Of a stretch of 64,000 nt of DNA, positions 53,284 through 60,562 are shown piece after piece. The translations under genes were made by a program, and so were the position numbers. Every line of letters starts with the position of its first letter. The stretch's first letter is position 1. The stretch spans positions 1 to 64,000 of the forward strand of contig NZ_ACJN02000004.1 in the NCBI RefSeq assembly GCF_000174435.1, written 5' to 3'. This DNA comes from Desulfonatronospira thiodismutans ASO3-1. Its GTDB lineage: Bacteria; Desulfobacterota; Desulfovibrionia; Desulfovibrionales; Desulfonatronovibrionaceae. The notes under the pieces were generated by a model. The model made no database searches. It saw only the letters and a program-made list of their open reading frames with translations, and had not been told where the DNA came from.

Positions 53284-53415
53284 TAAATATTCGACCAGGT
53301 CAAGCACCTGCTTGGCTCCAAGGATACAAGGAAATTTACGTCGATTGGAGGGGTTGAAGGGGTTTACTCCTTGAAGAGGTTGGGATAAAATTAATTTTTT
53401 ATTCTGGAATTTTCC

Positions 53416-53721
53416 ATGTCATACACCACTACATCAATAAATGGAATCAGTATCCGACTGACCAATGAACGATGGGGGCATATTGTAGAGGAACATGCTG
53501 AGTTAGGTGAAATGATGGATTTTGTTTTACTAACTGTCAGTAATCCTGACATCGTATTGGCGGGAAATAGTGGAGAGTTCCTGGCGGTACGTGAATTTGA
53601 TACAAAGAAACATCTTGTGGTTCCTTATCGAGAAATTAACAAGGATGGGTTTATAATAACCGCATTCTTAACGAGAAGAATACAATCATTGCAAAGGAGA
53701 AAGCAGATATGGCCCAGATAG
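53416..53721 (+). CDS. Putative toxin of DUF2283-paired module
   Basis: 101 residues. Core GISIRLTNERWGHIVEEHAE, VSNPDIVLAGNSGEFLAVRE and DGFIITAFLTRRIQS resemble the small PBECR-like proteins encoded just upstream of DUF2283 genes. Overlaps the next gene by 13 bp. Family function not established; a toxin role is inferred from pairing. Confidence 0.65.
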   Translation: MSYTTTSINGISIRLTNERWGHIVEEHAELGEMMDFVLLTVSNPDIVLAGNSGEFLAVREFDTKKHLVVPYREINKDGFIITAFLTRRIQSLQRRKQIWPR

Positions 53722-53942
53722 CAATCAATGATTTTTTAAAAGTCATGCCTGCCGTCAGGATGGCACCTAAAAAAACATTTTGGACTACCTACGACGTTGA
53801 TGCGGATGTGTTATATATAAATTTTAAAAAGCCAAGTTATGCAGACGACAGTGAAATGACAGATGACGATGTAATTATTCGGTACGAACATGGCGAGGTT
53901 ATTGGAATGACAATTTTAAATGCAAGTCAGCGTAAGATTTAA
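53709..53942 (+). CDS. DUF2283 protein
   Basis: 77 residues. YDVDADVLYINFKKPSYADD then DDVIIRYEHGEVIGMTILNA is diagnostic of DUF2283. Start overlaps the preceding gene. Probable antitoxin partner. Confidence 0.8.
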   Translation: MAQIAINDFLKVMPAVRMAPKKTFWTTYDVDADVLYINFKKPSYADDSEMTDDDVIIRYEHGEVIGMTILNASQRKI

Positions 53943-54106
53943 GTCAAATTGAGCATATGCAAACCCAGAGAGTGGAAGAACCGGTGGAAGAACCGGGACA
54001 GGTAAGAAGGGGATTGACGCGAAGATCGCGGAAAATCAGCGAGCGAAAGTGGGGACAGGTTCTTTAAGTTGCATTTTCATTAAGATATTTTATCAAACGA
54101 TATATT

Positions 54107-54211
54107 ATGCCCGCATCAGTTCAGCCCAAACACTATACCGCTATATTGAAAAACGCCATTGAGGATGTACCTGACACCCTTACATATAACCATGAGAAGA
54201 GAATTGTGTAG
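54107..54211 (+). CDS. Possible short leader ORF before brnT
   Basis: 34 residues (begins MPASVQPKHYTAILKNAIED) ending 2 bp before the BrnT GTG. TTGCAT and TATATT-like boxes lie upstream. No family recognised; could be a leader peptide or chance. Confidence 0.3.
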   Translation: MPASVQPKHYTAILKNAIEDVPDTLTYNHEKRIV

Positions 54212-54213
54212 CT

Positions 54214-54484
54214 GTGGATTTCACTTGGGATGATACAAAAGACAGGTCAAACTTTAAAAAAACACGGAGTTTCATTCGTCGAAGCCACTGAGGTTTTTGG
54301 TGATGTTTTCTCATCCTGCGTATCGGATCCCGATCATTCGGTTGAGGAAGACCGCTACCTGCTTTTCGGTACAACATCAAAAGGAAGAAGTTTGGTAGTA
54401 TCGTTTACTGAGTGTACAGGAACAATTAGAATTATATCAGCCAGACAAATGACTCGCAAGGAGCGAACAGCATATGAATCATAA
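54214..54484 (+). pseudogene. brnT: BrnT toxin with frameshift
   Basis: From the GTG at 54214 the frame reads VDFTWDDTKDRSNFKK, the BrnT start, then loses frame in a run of seven A (54255-54261). Removing one A restores HGVSFVEATEVFGDVFSSC, DRYLLFGTTSKGRSLVVSFT and RIISARQMTRKE, which is a complete BrnT RelE-fold RNase. Either the toxin is dead or it is made at low level by slippage in the A-run. An ATG at 54230 opens the second frame alone. Confidence 0.75.
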
Positions 54485-54686
54485 CGATACCTTACGCCCC
54501 GAATACCCCTCGGAACTTATCAAGTCAGGAGAACGTGGTAAATTTGCCAAAAAATATCGTGAAGAGGGGACAAATTTAGTGTATATTGAACCTGATCTGT
54601 TTAAATTTTTTCCTGATTCAGAATCAGTTAACCGAGCTTTACGAAAATACTTTAATGAGCATCACTCTTCAAACACTTCTTACTAA
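54474..54686 (+). CDS. brnA: BrnA-type antitoxin
   Basis: 70 residues overlapping the end of brnT. YPSELIKSGERGKFAKKYRE at the start and FKFFPDSESVNRALRKYFNE at the end fit BrnA-like ribbon-helix-helix antitoxins, which bind and repress the operon. Intact although the toxin is frameshifted. Confidence 0.65.
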   Translation: MNHNDTLRPEYPSELIKSGERGKFAKKYREEGTNLVYIEPDLFKFFPDSESVNRALRKYFNEHHSSNTSY

Positions 54687-54739
54687 GCGTTTGGTTTTTC
54701 TGGCATGGACTGCGTAATCCACGGGAAAGACGGTTTGGT

Positions 54740-55100
54740 GACATTATGTTGCCAGAAAAGAGAAGAAATAGGGGGCATTATGTTGCGAGTTTACCCGGTT
54801 GCTGGGCCAGGTCTCGCTGGGCCAGGTCTGTGAGACCAGCAAGTGAGAGTTTTCTGAGACCAGCAAGTGATTGTTTTTATTGAGTTTAACCCTCTAAAAT
54901 AGCCCATTTTCACCCCCCTAGTGTAATTCGCTGCGCTTGTGACTGCGTCAATTACCCAGGGTAAACTTACAGACAACTTTTGCCTCCGGCGTCACCCGGA
55001 TCTATACGTAACCATTCAAGATCATTATCAATTAACATTAAAAATCTCTCGGATCAAAAATCTCCCATTCAAGTAGATTGCTTTCTTTCCAATCACCATA
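54740..55100. repeat. Dispersed repeats and second-family tail, copy 2
   Basis: ACATTATGTTGCCAG (54741) and GGGGGCATTATGTTGCGAG (54771) are followed by GCCAGGTCTGTGAGACCAGC and the ~255-bp tail that matches 52498-52740. The end (55040-55098) encodes the last codons of the second-family transposase on the minus strand. Confidence 0.7.
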
Positions 55101-55103
55101 GGG

Positions 55104-55575
55104 TGGAAAAAGCCAGGAAAAAAGGCTACAAGATTTCCAGGGTAGAACGCTTCAGATGCCGGTATTTCACCCGGTTAAACAGACCGAAGGTCTACGGCTC
55201 TGCAGTGTTTAACCGGGTAAACAGATTCCGGGGTTATCGGAGGGAAGGATTTTGTTCAGGAGGCCCCAGTAAAATGGAAAGACCCAGTTGAATGTGAAGA
55301 AATTCAACCGGGCCGGAATTTTACGGGGTAAATATTCGACCAGGTCAAATACCTGCTGGGCTCCAAGGATTCACCCAGTTAAACAGACCTCCGGTCTACG
55401 GCTTCGCCGTCCAGTTAAATGGAAGAAGATTTAACCGGATAAATGTTTAACTGGGCATGCGCAAATTTACCCAGTTAAACAGGCCGTAAGGCCTCCTGCA
55501 TAGCAGGGTTTAACCGGGTGAACCCCGGTTGGTGGTGTGGATGGTTTGTATTCCATGAAGAGACTGGGCCAGACT
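55104..55575 (+). pseudogene. RAYT remnant broken by four palindrome insertions (P2)
   Basis: RAYT C-terminal codons run VEKARKKGYKISRVERFRCR (55104-55163), then an insertion (~55165-55220). DSGVIGG-like text and DFVQE follow, then an insertion (55262-55332). FDQVKYLLGSKD follows, then an insertion (~55369-55465). RKFT follows, then an insertion (~55470-55530), and finally VGGVDGLYSMKRLG. Two insertion points coincide with those of P1, but the inserts differ in content. Confidence 0.8.
55264..55328. repeat. Double-nested palindrome
   Basis: Outer arms CCCCAGTAAAAT (55264-55275) and AATTTTACGGGG (55317-55328). Inner arms CCCAGTTGAAT (55283-55293) and ATTCAACCGGG (55302-55312). The outer element equals the outer element at 53183-53283; the inner differs. 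Confidence 0.85.
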
Positions 55576-55652
55576 TGAATTTACTGCTCCCAGCATGTTC
55601 ACAGACAGGATATGCCCTGATCTAATTTTGGCGGAGTGGGCCGGTGTCGCCA

Positions 55653-55814
55653 ATGAAGGGCCTGACAGGCCTCATCTATGAGCTGCAGGCCTGCTATGAA
55701 CATTACCATGAGAACACCGGAGCCTTGCGGATGCTCTGGCATACGTTTACCGGCAAAACGCCCTGGACTGATCTTGACTACGAGGTGGGAAAGGGTTGCA
55801 AATCCGGGGATTAG
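55653..55814 (+). CDS. Possible gene fragment, unknown
   Basis: 53 residues with LIYELQACYEHYHENTGALR and MLWHTFTGKTPWTDLDYEVG, which has natural-looking composition but no recognised family. No ribosome site is evident. It may be the end of a decayed gene. Confidence 0.3.
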   Translation: MKGLTGLIYELQACYEHYHENTGALRMLWHTFTGKTPWTDLDYEVGKGCKSGD

Positions 55815-55881
55815 CCATTAAGTTTTTTATTGCACAACATGCAAAGAAAGAATCATGGGATAAACAGCAGAGGGATGATTT

Positions 55882-56202
55882 TTGAATACGCTTGTCAAAA
55901 TGCAAGAAGCTTTGGAAAAGAGAAATATTATATGGCGCAGACATGTTCTATCTCGAATGCTGGAGCGCAATATCTCCAGGGATGATGTGTTTAACGCTAT
56001 ACAGGATGGAGAAATTATCGAGTCTTATCCGGAGGACAAGCCATATCCAAGTTATCTTATATCCGGATTTTCAGGGAATAAGCGGATACATGTGGTTGCT
56101 TCGTGGGACGATGGAGCACAAGCAGTCTATATCATAACAGCATATATCCCTGATGAGGATCATTTTCAAGAAAATGGTATAGCAAGAAAAGCGAGGCAGT
56201 AA
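55882..56202 (+). CDS. DUF4258 toxin-like protein
   Basis: 106 residues, TTG start after GAGGGATGA. RHVLSRMLERNISRDDVFNA, EIIESYPEDKPYPSYLIS and IHVVASWDDGAQAVYIITAY match DUF4258, a RelE/MqsR-like fold. Abuts the YgiT-type zinc-finger gene (0 bp gap). The pair resembles an MqsR/MqsA-style toxin-antitoxin module. Confidence 0.8.
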   Translation: MNTLVKMQEALEKRNIIWRRHVLSRMLERNISRDDVFNAIQDGEIIESYPEDKPYPSYLISGFSGNKRIHVVASWDDGAQAVYIITAYIPDEDHFQENGIARKARQ

Positions 56203-56436
56203 ATGTTTTTTACCAAAGGATGCCCCTTGTGTGGCGGAAAGCAAAATCCAGGTACGACTACCTTCACAGTAGACAAAGGCAGCGTATTGGTGGTGGTGAG
56301 AAACGTACCGGCCATGGTGTGCGACCAGTGCGGAGAGGCGTGGATCATGGATTCAGTCGCTGAAGATCTGGAAAGAATTGTCTCAGAAGCCAAGTCTAAA
56401 CGCAGCCAAATAGAAGTTATTGACATGGCTGCCTAA
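56203..56436 (+). CDS. YgiT-type zinc-finger antitoxin
   Basis: 77 residues. Two CxxC pairs (CPLCGG near residue 8 and CDQCGE near 44) form the MqsA/YgiT N-terminal zinc finger, followed by a helix (ERIVSEAKSKRSQIEVI). The HTH half of full MqsA is absent, as is usual for this subfamily. Antitoxin for the DUF4258 protein. Confidence 0.85.
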   Translation: MFFTKGCPLCGGKQNPGTTTFTVDKGSVLVVVRNVPAMVCDQCGEAWIMDSVAEDLERIVSEAKSKRSQIEVIDMAA

Positions 56437-56488
56437 ACCTGTCGTCTCGAAAAATTAACACCGAATACTGACAACATTAAGAAGAACT

Positions 56489-56880
56489 GGGACATTATGT
56501 TGCCAGTAACCCGCCTTACACTCCTGCTTTTAGAGCCAGTGGGGACAGACCACGTTTCCTGCGCAAAACGCCGCCTGGAGGAGCAAAACGAAAACAGGCG
56601 GCAATTCCAGCCTTTAGTGATGAACGACAATTAAGAGCTAAGGGACATTATGTTGCGAGTTTAGTTATGTTGCCAGTATCCCGCGATAACCCGCTATACC
56701 CCGCCTGTCTTTAGTATTTTTTTTAACGTACCCTGCATACCCCGCCCTGTTTGAATGCCCTAAAGGAAGTTTCGACTCAACAGAATGGATCCACCCCGCC
56801 TCACCCGGTATAGACATATACCCCGCATACCCCGCCCTTGAGGTAGTTCCCAGGAGTCAGGAGTCAGTGGTCAGGCTCCA
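56489..56880. repeat. Dispersed GGGACATTATGTTGC repeats
   Basis: Copies at 56490 and 56642, the second followed by TTTAGTTATGTTGCCAGTAT and ~100 bp also found at 49205-49320. CGCATACCCCGCCC words recur to 56845. No gene seen. Confidence 0.65.
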
Positions 56881-56986
56881 GTACTCAACGCTGATCCCTG
56901 ATTTTTTCTTGACCCCGCATGAATTCTTTCCATTCATTTTTCTTCTTTCCAAAACTACAACCTCTTGAGTATTGGAAAAAATACCT

Positions 56987-57120
56987 TCCCCGTTTCATGC
57001 TTGGTATGTTTTGGGCAATTAATCCCCCAGATTCCCCATTTCTTGCATTGCCTAATGTGGGCAATTCAGCCCTTTCGTTACCCATTTTATGCTTGGTATT
57101 TTTTGGGCAATTAAGCATCG
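56987..57120. repeat. Palindromic ~46-bp array, second locus
   Basis: Three units of CCCATTTCATGC...TGGGCAATT matching the array at 45993-46371/49104-49191. Confidence 0.75.
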
Positions 57121-57139
57121 CAACATAAGGTTAGGGCCA

Positions 57140-57325
57140 GGTCTCTGAGTGAGAGGCCAGGTCTCTGAGACCAGCAAGAGCTTGTTTTTATTAAGTTTAA
57201 CCTTCTAAAATAGCCCATTTTCACCCCTTACAGACAACTTTTGCCTCCGGCACCACCCGGATCTATACGTAACTGTACAAGATTATTATCAATTATCATT
57301 AAAAATCTCTCGGATCAAAAACGTA
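57140..57325. repeat. Second-family transposase tail, copy 3
   Basis: GGCCAGGTCTCTGAGACCAG then ~150 bp matching 52498-52700, with ~60 bp around TTCGCTGCGCTTGTGACT deleted. Ends at CTCTCGGATCAAAAA. Confidence 0.7.
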
Positions 57326-57471
57326 ACATAAGGAATAGGCGAAGAACATGAAAAGCATGAAGTTTTGAGCGTCCAAAAGTGTTTGGCGTATCGATATGAG
57401 GGCTTTGAGGCATGTCGAAAACGTACTTTGCAGGTCTTGACAAGAATGTTATAACCACATATAGTTACAAA

Positions 57472-57720
57472 ATGACGAAGAGAGAGAAACTCCTGTCTCG
57501 AGCTAAGAACAATCCAAAAGATCTCACATTTGATGAGTTTCAGACGCTTTTACGTCATGCTGGCTGGACATTTGATCATCAGAAGGGGAGTCACCAGATA
57601 TGGTATTCTCCAAATCGCCGCCGTCTTCCTGTTCAGCCAGGCAAAAATGGCAAAGCAAAGGGCTACCAGGTTGAACAATTTTTAGTTGCCCTTATGGAGG
57701 AGACTGATGGAGAAACATGA
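57472..57720 (+). CDS. hicA: HicA-type toxin
   Basis: 82 residues from the ATG at 57472; the frame from 57412 adds 20 non-conserved residues. FDEFQTLLRHAGWTFDHQKG, SHQIWYSPNRRRLPVQPGKN and the GYQVEQFL tail give the HicA double-stranded-RNA-binding-like fold with the catalytic His in GSH. mRNA interferase. Overlaps hicB by 14 nt. Confidence 0.87.
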   Translation: MTKREKLLSRAKNNPKDLTFDEFQTLLRHAGWTFDHQKGSHQIWYSPNRRRLPVQPGKNGKAKGYQVEQFLVALMEETDGET

Positions 57721-58057
57721 TCGATTTGATGGATTCAGCGTGAGCGTTTTTCTGGATGATGACGGCGAATACATTGCCCATTTTCTTGAAATGCCAAATA
57801 TCTCTGCCTTTGCTGAAACCCCGGAACTGGCTCTTCATGAACTTGAGGTTGCATGGGAAGGCGTGAAAGAAAGCTATCAAAAAAACGGGGAACCTATTCC
57901 TGTTGCTCCTGCACGAAAGGAGTACACTGGGCGTTTTAATATTCGCATTGACAGAAGGCTGCACCGGGCTCTGGCCATTGAGGCCGCCAAAGCAGGCATT
58001 TCATTAAATGCCATTGTAGCTCAGAAGCTTGCCAGGGAGACACCACAACACGGGTGA
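57707..58057 (+). CDS. hicB: HicB-type antitoxin
   Basis: 116 residues, GGAGGAG before the ATG at 57707. Residues 1-60 are the partial RNase-H-like HicB fold (VFLDDDGEYIAHFLEMPNIS). Residues ~78-112 are a ribbon-helix-helix DNA-binding domain (GRFNIRIDRRLHRALAIEAA). Neutralises HicA and probably represses the operon. Confidence 0.87.
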   Translation: MEKHDRFDGFSVSVFLDDDGEYIAHFLEMPNISAFAETPELALHELEVAWEGVKESYQKNGEPIPVAPARKEYTGRFNIRIDRRLHRALAIEAAKAGISLNAIVAQKLARETPQHG

Positions 58058-58101
58058 ATTCCTCCTGCTGAGCCATCAACGTTTTCTGAAAATGGAAGAA
58101 T

Positions 58102-58225
58102 AGGGACATTATGTTGCCAGTTTAGTTATGTTGCCAGGGCATCCAGCGGATGTAAATGAGCTAAGGGACATTATGTTGCGAGTTTACCCGGTTGCTGGGC
58201 CAGGTCTCTGAGACCAGCAAGTCAG
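58102..58225. repeat. Dispersed repeats
   Basis: GGGACATTATGTTGCCAG (58103), GGGACATTATGTTGCGAG (58165) and CCAGGTCTCTGAGACCAGC (58199) in a row, the same order as at 54771-54850. Confidence 0.7.
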
Positions 58226-58555
58226 GCTTAAGCCGTAGACATGTCTTTGATTATTTGAGAGAAAAGGGTATAGGCGTTAATGTTCATTATATTCCGGTAC
58301 ACACTCAGCCCTACTACAGGGGCATGGGGCATGGGGCATGGGGCAAAAACAAGAGAACGAGACACAGAGGGTAGAACGCCAACCGCCAAACGCCAAGCGC
58401 TATACGACAGGACAGGCATGTTTCCAGAGGCGGAAAAATATTACCAGGAGGCCCTTACCCTGCCTCTTTTTCCTGCTATGAGTGAGGCAGACCAGGATAG
58501 AGTGGTAGAAGCCATAAAAAGAATCCTGCCCACGGAACACTCGGAAGGACACTGA
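58220..58555 (+). pseudogene. PseC-like aminotransferase 3' remnant
   Basis: SLSRRHVFDYLREKGIGVNV and HYIPVHTQPYYR (58220-58320), then after a ~95-bp insert EAEKYYQEALTLPLFPAMSE and DQDRVVEAIKRIL (58425-58530). These are the C-terminal end of UDP-4-amino-sugar (pseudaminic acid pathway) transaminases. The insert (GGGGCATGGGGCATGGGGC followed by AACGCCAACCGCCAAACGCC-type repeats) breaks the frame. The N-terminal two thirds are gone. Confidence 0.78.
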
Positions 58556-58654
58556 ACTTAAAGATTTCTTTTCAGTGCTATTCCGTGTATTCCGTGGGCT
58601 AAACTCTTTTTCTGGATCAGTCCCCGGAACCCGAGTTCAAAAGGAGAAATTGAT

Positions 58655-58870
58655 ATGTCTCAAACAATGACTTTTGGAGGCCTACTGGAAGAGGTGGAGA
58701 AACTGCCACTTGAAGAACAGGATATGTTCAAGGAAATTCTCTCCAAGAGACTCATGGAACGCCGACGTAATCAGCTTTTTGATGAAATACAGAAAGCACG
58801 AGCGGAATATAGTGCGGGAGAATGCTATCCCGTAAGTGTAAACGACCTGATGGACGAAATTGTCAAATGA
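58655..58870 (+). CDS. Antitoxin of RelE-type module
   Basis: 71 residues, AAGGAG before the ATG. GLLEEVEKLPLEEQDMFKEI, then KRLMERRRNQLFDEIQKARA: the helical pattern of small antitoxins paired with RelE-like toxins. Overlaps the downstream toxin by 4 nt. Confidence 0.7.
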   Translation: MSQTMTFGGLLEEVEKLPLEEQDMFKEILSKRLMERRRNQLFDEIQKARAEYSAGECYPVSVNDLMDEIVK

Positions 58871-59144
58871 AGCGACTTCTGATTCGTTCTCCATCCTTTG
58901 TTCGTGCCGCCAAACGGTTTATCAAAAAGCGTCCTGAATGTGGCGATGACATACGAAAGGCACTGACTTTGAGAACGATGTTTTCCATCCAAGTCTGAAA
59001 GCACATAAGCTTCAAGGCAGGTTATCAGGATCATGGACATCTTGTGTCGGATATGATCTCAGGATTATCTTTCATCTCGGTCGGTATGAAGGGCAAGAGG
59101 CCATTTTTCTAGAAACAATGGGTACGCATGATGAGGTGTATTAA
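58867..59144 (+). pseudogene. RelE/YafQ-like toxin, frameshifted
   Basis: Starts MKRLLIRSPSFVRAAKRFIK, then the frame breaks near 58970. The second frame continues DVFHPSLKAHKLQGRLSGSW, SCVGYDLRIIFHLGRYEG and IFLETMGTHDEVY, the full C-terminus of a RelE-superfamily mRNA interferase. A small indel has inactivated the toxin while the antitoxin stays intact. Confidence 0.78.
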
Positions 59145-59346
59145 AGCTTGCGGACCCTGGACTTCGCACTTCGGATTCCAGACATATAGCTTCCGTGCTT
59201 TTCCGTGCCTTCCGCCTGCCCCGTGTAACCGGGGTCCCCTCTGGGGTGTTACAATTAAAATAATTTTTCACTTAAATTTGTAAACCTTCATGCATTTTAT
59301 GTTTTATTAATACTGAAAAAATAGATTACGCCATGGAGTTGTTTGT
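59145..59346. other. Intergenic, no gene seen
   Basis: Contains CCCCGTGTAACCGGGG (59219-59234) and CCCCTCTGGGG-like inverted repeats, then an AT-rich stretch before the next gene, which probably holds its promoter. Confidence 0.4.
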
Positions 59347-59583
59347 ATGATATCCTTTACTGCAAAATATGTAAAAATCGGCTCTGGCTATATGGGCCAA
59401 ATCGTTGAATGGCCTGAAGTAGTTACCGAAGGCAAGGACATTGAAGAATGTAGAGTTATGCTTCGGGATGCCCTTAATGAGATGATGCTGGCTTACCAGC
59501 AGTTAGGCAAGGAATTCCCTCCGGGAAATGCTTTGATTGAACAGTTGCCTGTGGAGATCAAAAATGTCGGTCAAACGGCGTGA
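59347..59583 (+). CDS. hicB: HicB-like antitoxin
   Basis: 78 residues. FTAKYVKIGSGYMGQIVEWP, GKDIEECRVMLRDALNEMML: the single-domain HicB fold without an HTH tail. Unlike the module at 57472, the antitoxin precedes the toxin here. Overlaps hicA by 20 nt. Confidence 0.8.
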   Translation: MISFTAKYVKIGSGYMGQIVEWPEVVTEGKDIEECRVMLRDALNEMMLAYQQLGKEFPPGNALIEQLPVEIKNVGQTA

Positions 59584-59752
59584 TTTGGTCAAATATTTTG
59601 AACAAAACGGTTTTAAACTTCTCAGGGAAGGCGCAAATCACTCCATTTATACAAATGGAACCAAGGCGATCCCGGTAAAAAGACATCGGCAACTGGACAG
59701 AATTACAGCCAACGAACTGTGTAAACAGGCAGGTTTAGACCCTGTATTTTAA
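59564..59752 (+). CDS. hicA: HicA-like toxin
   Basis: 62 residues from the ATG at 59564, with GGAG upstream inside hicB. RRDLVKYFEQNGFKLLREGA, NHSIYTNG and IPVKRHRQLDRITANELCKQ are typical HicA with the catalytic His. Complete. Confidence 0.87.
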   Translation: MSVKRRDLVKYFEQNGFKLLREGANHSIYTNGTKAIPVKRHRQLDRITANELCKQAGLDPVF

Positions 59753-59776
59753 TTTCATGCCCTTCATTGGAAAAAC

Positions 59777-59973
59777 AGGGACATTATGTTGCGAGTTTAC
59801 CCGGTTGAACATTTATCCGGTTAAATCTTCTTCCATTCAACTGGACGGCTGTGCCGTAGACCTTCGGTCTGTTCAACTGGATGAAGTTATGTTGCCAGTA
59901 TCCCGTGATATCCCTCCTTACCTCGCGTAGCCCGTTTTATCTGTAGTGACCAAACCACCGTTTACCCGATAAA
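59777..59973. repeat. Dispersed repeats, palindrome and RAYT 5' scrap
   Basis: GGGACATTATGTTGCGAG (59778), then an inverted copy of the CCAGTTGAA/CCGGTTAAAT nested palindrome carrying GTAGACCTTCGGTCTG (59800-59885). TATGTTGCCAGTATCCCG follows, then CGTAGCCCGTTTTATCTGTA and GTGACCAAACCACCGT, the first codons of a RAYT gene (59933-59967). Confidence 0.7.
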
Positions 59974-60215
59974 TAAGAACGGAAAAACTTCCTGTCAGAG
60001 TTCGAGAGGTCTTGTTTCAGTTGACGCAGGAAATCGAGTTTAGTGGTTTTGTCCGTGGAGACTGGCCAAATTATTCAAAACTTTCAGACAACGAACATCA
60101 TTGCTATTTGAAGAAAGGTAAACCAACTTATGTGGCTGTCTGGAGGGAAGTCCAGGGAAAAGTCAAGGTGGTGGAGATAGCTTATGTCGGAACCCATGAA
60201 AAAGCCCCATACTGA
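59974..60215 (+). pseudogene. HigB/RelE-type toxin with lost N-terminus
   Basis: EKLPVRVREVLFQLTQEIEF and GDWPNYSKLSDNEHHCYLKK, then PTYVAVWREVQGKVKVVEIA and THEKAPY: the C-terminal three quarters of a RelE-fold toxin. The expected first ~25 residues are replaced by a RAYT 5' scrap and palindrome text. Initiation at the TTG at 60012 would give a shortened protein, probably inactive. The antitoxin gene overlaps its end by 32 bp. Confidence 0.7.
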
Positions 60216-60540
60216 TGAAGAAATAATCACGCTGAATTTGCGTGTTCGACGCAGTATTGCAGGCAAGATTAAACAATATGCTCAGTTTTTGGAAGACGAG
60301 GACAAGCCTGCCTATTCTGTAGCTGATGTTTTTCCTGAATATATGGACAAAAACCCCCAGATAGCTCTTCGGGCCTACAGAACCAGAGAGAGTTTGACGC
60401 AGAAGGAGCTGTCGCTTAAGACCGGAATTCCCCAGCATCAGACAAGTGAGATGGAAAACGGCAAAAGAGGGATTGGTAAAGAACGAGCCCGCAAGCTTGC
60501 CCAGGCCCTGAGTGTTTCTGATTATCGGTATTTCCTGTAA
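60184..60540 (+). CDS. XRE-family antitoxin/regulator
   Basis: 118 residues, GGTGGAG before the ATG. The C-terminal helix-turn-helix is TRESLTQKELSLKTGIPQHQ then SEMENGKRGIGKERARKLAQ. N-terminal 60 residues are charged and helical with VRRSIAGKIKQYAQFLEDED. Overlaps the truncated toxin. Likely DNA-binding antitoxin that represses its own operon. Confidence 0.83.
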   Translation: MSEPMKKPHTDEEIITLNLRVRRSIAGKIKQYAQFLEDEDKPAYSVADVFPEYMDKNPQIALRAYRTRESLTQKELSLKTGIPQHQTSEMENGKRGIGKERARKLAQALSVSDYRYFL

Positions 60541-60562
60541 CCTTGACTAGGACAAACAGCTT

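Larger units (their letters stand above)
52945..53388 (+). pseudogene. RAYT remnant broken by nested palindromes (P1)
   Basis: Pieces of the RAYT C-terminus appear in order: RFRCRCRYF (52945-52980), DSGVIGG-like (53085-53110), KDFVQE (53163-53182) and FDQVKHLLGSKDTRKFT to the stop (53284-53388). They are separated by three inserted palindromic segments: 52981-53085 (containing the long-arm element), 53110-53160 and 53183-53283. Insertion points match those in the remnant at 55104. Confidence 0.8.
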
